Assembly (NCBI GenBank): GCA_012730045.1 | Contig: JAAYBR010000130.1 | Location: 1-59,652, forward strand | Origin: Candidatus Hydrogenedentota bacterium | Lineage (GTDB): Bacteria; Hydrogenedentota; Hydrogenedentia; Hydrogenedentales; CAITNO01 | Length of the DNA stretch: 59,652 bases | Reading direction: 5' to 3' | Shown here: positions 57,001 through 59,652 of the stretch, piece by piece | Layout: every line of letters starts with the position of its first letter | Numbering within the stretch: the stretch's first letter is position 1 | Notes under the pieces: model-generated | What the model saw: only the letters and a program-made list of their open reading frames with translations | The model's database searches: none | What the model was told of the DNA's origin: nothing | Translations under genes and position numbers: made by a program

Positions 57001-57225
57001 ATACAGCGGCCCGAGGGCCAGCGCGGCCAGGGGCTTCGCCAGCACCAGCAGCCAGAGCAGCGCCCGCACGCGCGGCGACGCCGGCCGCGCCAGCGCGATC
57101 ACCATCCCCACGGCGAGCGCGAGGACCGCCATCTCCAGGCTCGCCCAGAAAAGGCGCTCCAACACAACGTTCCCGCCCAGGTACCACAGCCATGCGTTCA
57201 TCTCTTCCGGCAGGCGCATGGTCAC
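54001..57225 (-). CDS. BlaR1-like M56 membrane peptidase with STN, SecD-head and secretin-like periplasmic domains
   Basis: The 1074-residue protein starts with GTG 57225, overlapping the blaI stop, or with ATG 57219. Residues 1-360 form the M56 part with several membrane helices and the zinc motif HELMH near 235 (ALRHELMHWKLGD). Residues about 375-600 hold two STN-type repeats (FNKVHLWDVLSFAADAYDV and FEDIHVQQVVEFLADSYDL). Residues about 765-820 look like the SecDF P1 head domain (LTLRPEAAAAFG, RKLAIVFDGEVVSAPEVRSR). A secretin-like C-terminal part (MLVSAPRCTFIPGKTP) follows. No penicillin-binding sensor domain is seen. The adjacent BlaI suggests a signal that leads to repressor cleavage; the ligand is unknown. 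Confidence 0.82.
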   Translation of the reverse strand: MTMRLPEEMNAWLWYLGGNVVLERLFWASLEMAVLALAVGMVIALARPASPRVRALLWLLVLAKPLAALALGPLYPVLIVEEPQVAYLAVDPAPWDDELLTAPAAPPRPAPAAVPADTAARPWWEAWADVARRADPRRAGAALWGLLAGLMALHRALDAVRLRRLVRRGAAPSAACAALYAEAARGLEVRRPPRLVVTDEVESPALAGTLRPVVLLPAWLHTAGEPGVVSWALRHELMHWKLGDTLSNLVRQAARALFFFHPATWWAAARWEEEAELACDRALINTPGEADAYAGTLYEVLAQMRGRRDRAFAGTLGATRTQIGKRIAALLANPLRCPARPGMWAVAGLLLLAAAALGTGGTFGGQVSADTPPDTIQAELEKALERPASLVFNKVHLWDVLSFAADAYDVDFALDWRVIAPPPRRDGHTVKGGTAAYATDGMVAAVDCRDVALREALTKMLEPLGLAYESAEGVVWVSTPEQLRRDAADGSARAVVPAPGAFPEWDKVLNAPTTVEFEDIHVQQVVEFLADSYDLPLVLDTQAIPPPSEDQSTWLYGPVGPDGIRGGAPPFEGEAPPAGTWLPRVFLGNVAARTALSCMLRPLNLVCVPKNGKLLVTARGAQAPAGTGTVPALVRVRTLDSGVKRALIRDTDGGLHWYNEGARVGDFTVTEINAVKKTARLVADDGQGIHMVAETRDGAPEPAWTGPYVAFRWEARDGGGEEVPWAKGHGEGRLRLEPEALLTEYGVLRAAIRPSEDGRTRDVLLTLRPEAAAAFGAATEAGVGRKLAIVFDGEVVSAPEVRSRITEGVMIPGLSWSEAQGVVESVEMAPKPGEEAAAAAQAGEEKGPQYAVEARFFHVPRMGLAETVMSSPQWVNQMFVETRSPEDVRVFRFPDAEQVLNGLEKVEGTMLVSAPRCTFIPGKTPPKVLWRRDENRNPGPGDAPLRTLDALSPSFSRFRAQTPPCVVMADLTTQPVSGEGNQAPLHEGVVFALAAGAAGPPAPLDVTVYLNELRRGTAPKVRDHPVTLRMPLAPGETVAVVCDTEAPETVQFVLLTLSAVDPAKRGRFFEEPAS

Positions 57226-57626
57226 TCCCTTTCCTTGTTGCGTGTTTCGACCATCCGGCGGATTTCCTCCAAGTCCTCCGCCGTGATGTCCGGGTCGTTC
57301 AGCAGATAGGCCACCGCATGCCGCGGCGACCCGTCAAAGAAATCGGCCACCAGCCCCCGGATGGAGCGCCGCGCCACCTGTTCCCGGGCCACCGTGGGCC
57401 GCAGCCGGTACCCCCGCTCCGTGCTCGGCACCACCGCCACATACCCCTTCTTCCGCAGGTTCGCCAGCACCGTCTTGATCGTCGTCGCCGCCAGCGCGGG
57501 CTCCCGCGTGTGCGCCGCGATCACCTCCGACGATGAGCACTCCCCCAGCGCCCACACCACCTGCATGATCTCCCGCTCCAGCCGGGACAACTCCGGCAGC
57601 CGCTCTTTCCTGCTCTTGCCCATCAT
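57222..57626 (-). CDS. blaI: BlaI/MecI-type transcriptional repressor
   Basis: The 134-residue protein has a winged-helix N terminus (LSRLEREIMQVVWALGECSS, then IAAHTREPALAATTIKTVLA) and a helical dimerisation tail with the DITAEDLEEIRRMVE region. GGAGGAC lies before the starts at 57626 or 57623. The downstream M56 gene overlaps its stop by 4 bases, so the two are coupled. Its own promoter carries a palindrome, so autorepression is likely. Confidence 0.93.
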   Translation of the reverse strand: MMGKSRKERLPELSRLEREIMQVVWALGECSSSEVIAAHTREPALAATTIKTVLANLRKKGYVAVVPSTERGYRLRPTVAREQVARRSIRGLVADFFDGSPRHAVAYLLNDPDITAEDLEEIRRMVETRNKERE

Positions 57627-57637
57627 GGCCTGTCCTC

Positions 57638-57674
57638 CGACTATGTTTGCCGCTTACGACTATGAGTATAGTCG
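57638..57674 (-). promoter_or_regulatory. Predicted BlaI operator
   Basis: CGACTAT-GAGT-ATAGTCG (57657-57674) is a perfect 7-4-7 palindrome that covers the -10 box. A further half site CGACTATG lies at 57638-57645, on the start side. BlaI binds similar dyads, so repressor binding here would block the promoter. Confidence 0.7.
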
Positions 57675-57693
57675 AAACGCGCCCGGTTGTCAA
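57665..57693 (-). promoter_or_regulatory. Consensus sigma70-type promoter of blaI
   Basis: On the minus strand TTGACA (57688-57693), a 17-base spacer and TATACT (57665-57670) form a near-perfect promoter. The transcript would start about 30 bases before the blaI start codon. The operator palindrome overlaps the -10 box. Confidence 0.85.
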
Positions 57694-57787
57694 GGGGTCA
57701 GACGGAAAAAAACGGCGCGGACGAGAAGGCGGGCGTTCTGGAAACCGGGACGGATGGGAATTAGGGGAGGCAGGGGAAGCGCAGGAC

Positions 57788-57812
57788 GCAGGCGTCCCGC
57801 CGGCCCTGTCTT
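57788..57812. repeat. AGACA-type palindromic repeat, copy d
   Basis: GCAGGCGTCCCGCCGGCCCT and GTCTT are the reverse form of the core seen at 37545 and 45486. Only one arm is present. Confidence 0.75.
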
Positions 57813-57861
57813 CTTCCCCTCCCGGTCTTCATCGGTGGTTCCCTCTCCCCCTTCCGCCGGT

Positions 57862-58311
57862 CTAGAATCCTTTCCGCGAGTCGAGCAGGAGCGTCACGGG
57901 GCCGTCGTTCACCAGGCGCACCGCCATGTGCGCGCCGAAGACGCCCGTGGCCACGGGGACACCCCGCGCGCGGAGCCGCTCCGCCGTCCGCTCGTAGAGG
58001 GGGACGGCGGTCTCAGGCCGCGCCGCCGTGATGAACGACGGGCGTTTTCCCCGGCGGCAGTCGCCGTGCAGCGTGAACTGCGAGATGAGCAGCACGCCGC
58101 CGCCGGTGTCCCCCAGCGACAGGTTCATCTTGCCGTCGGCGTCGTTGAAGACCCGCAGGCCCGCGATCTTCTCCGCGAGGTAGTCCGCGTCCGCGGACGT
58201 GTCGCCCTCCTCCACCCCCAGCAGCACGAGGAAGCCCGGGCCCGTCGCGCCGACCACGGCGCCGTCCACCTCCACGGAGGCCTCGGAGACCCGCTGGACC
58301 ACGGCGCGCAT
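57862..58311 (-). CDS. dtd: D-aminoacyl-tRNA deacylase
   Basis: The 149-residue protein has the Dtd signatures [21 protein letters not shown] (77-84) and NDGPVT near the C terminus. It removes D-amino acids (and glycine) wrongly attached to tRNA. It starts 3 bases after the stop of the glycosyltransferase gene, so the two are one transcript. The length is typical of bacterial Dtd. Confidence 0.96.
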   Translation of the reverse strand: MRAVVQRVSEASVEVDGAVVGATGPGFLVLLGVEEGDTSADADYLAEKIAGLRVFNDADGKMNLSLGDTGGGVLLISQFTLHGDCRRGKRPSFITAARPETAVPLYERTAERLRARGVPVATGVFGAHMAVRLVNDGPVTLLLDSRKGF

Positions 58312-58314
58312 GCG

Positions 58315-59391
58315 TCAGCCCCCCCCGTCCGGGGCCATGCGCGCCCGGAGCTCGGCCATCTGGCGGTCCCAGCGCTCCAGGTCGCGGGCGATGTAGGCGT
58401 CGCACGCCTCCGCCCGCGCCGCGCGCCGCTCCACGGCCCGCAGCAGCGCCGCCCGCAGCGACGCCGGGTCGTGGGCCGAGAACTCGCCGAGGCCGTCGAA
58501 CTCCGCGCGGGTCACGGCGCTGTCCGTGGCCGTGAACGGCACGCCCAGGGCCAGGCACTCGCGGATGGACCACAGCAGCGTGTCGGGCCGCAGGGTGAGC
58601 GTGAGCGCGGCGTCGCACGCGGCCATCAGCGCCAGGAAGCGCGGCCGGGGCAGGAGCCCCGTCAGCGTGACGTTCGCCGGCGCGGCCGCAGGGGCGAGCC
58701 CCGCCCGCGCCGGGTCGCCCGTGAGGAAGAAATGCGCCTCCGGCATGGCCTCCGCCCCCCGCAGCACCTCGCGCCACGCGTCGTCCGGCGCGAAGCGGTT
58801 CACCATCAGCACCTTCAGGCGGTCCCCCGCCGCCGCCGTCACCGCCGACACGTCCTCCCCCGCCGCCAGGGCCAGCATGTCCCCCCGCGCCACGGCGGGC
58901 GACTTTACCAGCGCCGTCCCGCCCGCGCCCCACGCGCGCAGTAGCGCCTCGTTCGCCTCGTTGTGCGCCAGGTTCGCCCGCAGCCGCCGTGCGAGCGGCC
59001 GCTGCAGCCAGTGGAACCAGCGCCAGCGCCCGTCGAGAAACGACGAATGGTTGTCCGCCGCCACGGGGATCCCGCGCGGCGCGGCGTAGAGCACCGCCTG
59101 CAGCAGCGCGAAGACCGGAGGCACCTGCACATAGATGGCGGCGGGCCGCAGGCAGCGCAGCGTCCGCGCCGTGTCCACCCACTGCGCCACATAGCGCAGC
59201 GGCGTCGGCAGACGGAACGGCCCCAGCGTCCCCCGCCACACATGCACCGGCACCGCGCCCAGGGCGCGCGCCATGCGCACCCCGCGGCCGCTCCCCTCGC
59301 CCTCGCGGCACCAGAACAGGAACACCGCCGGCCCTGCGGGGGCGGCGTCCTGCCTGAGAGAACTCGGCTGTCGGGGACTGTCCACCATCCG
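58315..59391 (-). CDS. Putative GT-B glycosyltransferase
   Basis: The chosen start ATG 59391 gives 358 residues (the frame continues to 59520 with a proline-rich leader that looks non-coding). The C-terminal half has the features of a GT4-like enzyme: RLKVLMVNRFAPDDAWREVL, HFFLTGDP, VTLTGLLPRPRFLALMAACDA and SIRECLALGVPFTATD. The N-terminal half includes AIYVQVPPVFALLQAVLYA and DNHSSFLDGRWRWFHWLQ. GGAGCGG lies before the start. Sugar and acceptor are unknown. dtd follows 3 bases later. Confidence 0.75.
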   Translation of the reverse strand, partial: RMVDSPRQPSSLRQDAAPAGPAVFLFWCREGEGSGRGVRMARALGAVPVHVWRGTLGPFRLPTPLRYVAQWVDTARTLRCLRPAAIYVQVPPVFALLQAVLYAAPRGIPVAADNHSSFLDGRWRWFHWLQRPLARRLRANLAHNEANEALLRAWGAGGTALVKSPAVARGDMLALAAGEDVSAVTAAAGDRLKVLMVNRFAPDDAWREVLRGAEAMPEAHFFLTGDPARAGLAPAAAPANVTLTGLLPRPRFLALMAACDAALTLTLRPDTLLWSIRECLALGVPFTATDSAVTRAEFDGLGEFSAHDPASLRAALLRAVERRAARAEACDAYIARDLERWDRQMAELRARMAPDGGG

Positions 59392-59652
59392 CTCCGGGCC
59401 CCCGCCCGCGCCGGGCCCATCCCGGCCGCGCGGGAAACGGCCCGCCGGATTTAACCACACCCGCCCCGGGGCGCACAAGCCCGGGGCGGGCGGGGGAGCG
59501 CAAACCAGTAGGCGGGGCATCTGAAAACACGGGCGATCGCGAGAACGAGGTTGCTTCAGTCGCTTCGCTCCTTCGCAATGACGACGAAAACCCGCGTCAT
59601 CGCGAAGGAGCGAAGCGACGGAAGCGATCTCGTGCCCGGAGCACCCAGGGTC
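59392..59652. other. Window end with palindromic repeat
   Basis: The first part (to 59520) could be a longer N terminus of the glycosyltransferase, but it is rich in GC and proline. The arms at 59546-59583 and 59595-59632 form a near-perfect inverted repeat (CGTCATCGCGAAGGAGCGAA type), similar to the CGTCATTGCGAGGAGCGAAG elements seen in many bacteria. No gene is seen after 59521. Confidence 0.6.
59546..59632. repeat. Inverted repeat with 38-bp arms
   Basis: The left arm CGAGGTTGCTTCAGTCGCTT... ends in AATGACG at 59583. The right arm CGTCATCGCGAAGGAGCGAA... ends in CTCG at 59632. The 38-bp arms match at about 33 positions around an 11-base loop. It resembles the widespread CGTCATTGCGAGGAGC-type dispersed repeats. 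Confidence 0.85.

Overview
The window is about 60 kb of GC-rich DNA from a bacterial chromosome. The organism has an outer membrane containing lipid A: clpC-bamA is followed by ompH/skp, lpxD and an lpxC-fabZ fusion. It also carries many secreted enzymes of kinds common in planctomycete-like and other deep-branching particle degraders: a sulfatase, a GH36 alpha-galactosidase, other TIM-barrel-type glycosidase candidates, an SGNH hydrolase, a PIG-L deacetylase, a ceramidase-like protein, and an FGE-domain, a VCBS and a PASTA protein. I infer a PVC-like or Hydrogenedentota-like lineage, but no rRNA or tRNA gene is present to test this. I see no transposase, phage gene, CRISPR array, rRNA or tRNA.

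Layout. 1-5510: a palindromic repeat region, a lipoprotein/FGE-domain gene pair, a lipoprotein, a Nudix-metallo-beta-lactamase fusion and a degenerate CPBP membrane protein. 5511-8111: a secreted zinc phospholipase C/P1-nuclease-like protein and the yebC-ruvC pair. 8346-16263: the envelope block clpC-bamA, then ompH-lpxD-lpxC/fabZ from its own near-consensus promoter. 16296-24869: three large secreted carbohydrate-active candidates. 25018-31431: carB, then eda coupled to a serine hydrolase-NamZ fusion. 31633-36528: a 1631-residue secreted protein with an M6-protease-like domain that has lost its zinc motif, eight PASTA repeats, an EF-hand pair and a cysteine-rich C-terminal anchor. 36733-46210: PIG-L deacetylase, ceramidase-like protein, coiled-coil protein with a predicted c-di-GMP-binding MshEN domain, ABM monooxygenase, a broken hydrolase gene, VCBS protein, nucleotide-sugar epimerase and a lipoprotein. 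46217-53604: SGNH hydrolase and CoA-transferase; the series deoxyribosyltransferase-like, purE, mnmG; and a Tat-exported sulfatase. 54001-59391: blaI and a BlaR1-like sensor with an unusual periplasmic part, then a glycosyltransferase-dtd pair.

Working together. BamA and Skp assemble outer-membrane proteins while LpxD, LpxC and FabZ supply lipid A and acyl chains. The NamZ fusion is predicted to act on peptidoglycan fragments and the glycosidases and sulfatase on external polysaccharides. The BlaI/BlaR1-type pair looks autoregulated through a palindrome on its own consensus promoter.

Many intergenic regions hold palindromic dispersed repeats: a 112-bp element present twice, a 207-bp inverted repeat, and a short AGACA-type palindrome at four places. 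Promoters stand out as A/T-rich -10 boxes, often TGCTATAAT, in GC-rich DNA. The strongest leads for new biology are the M56-STN-SecD-head sensor, the coiled-coil MshEN protein and the M6 pseudoprotease with PASTA repeats.
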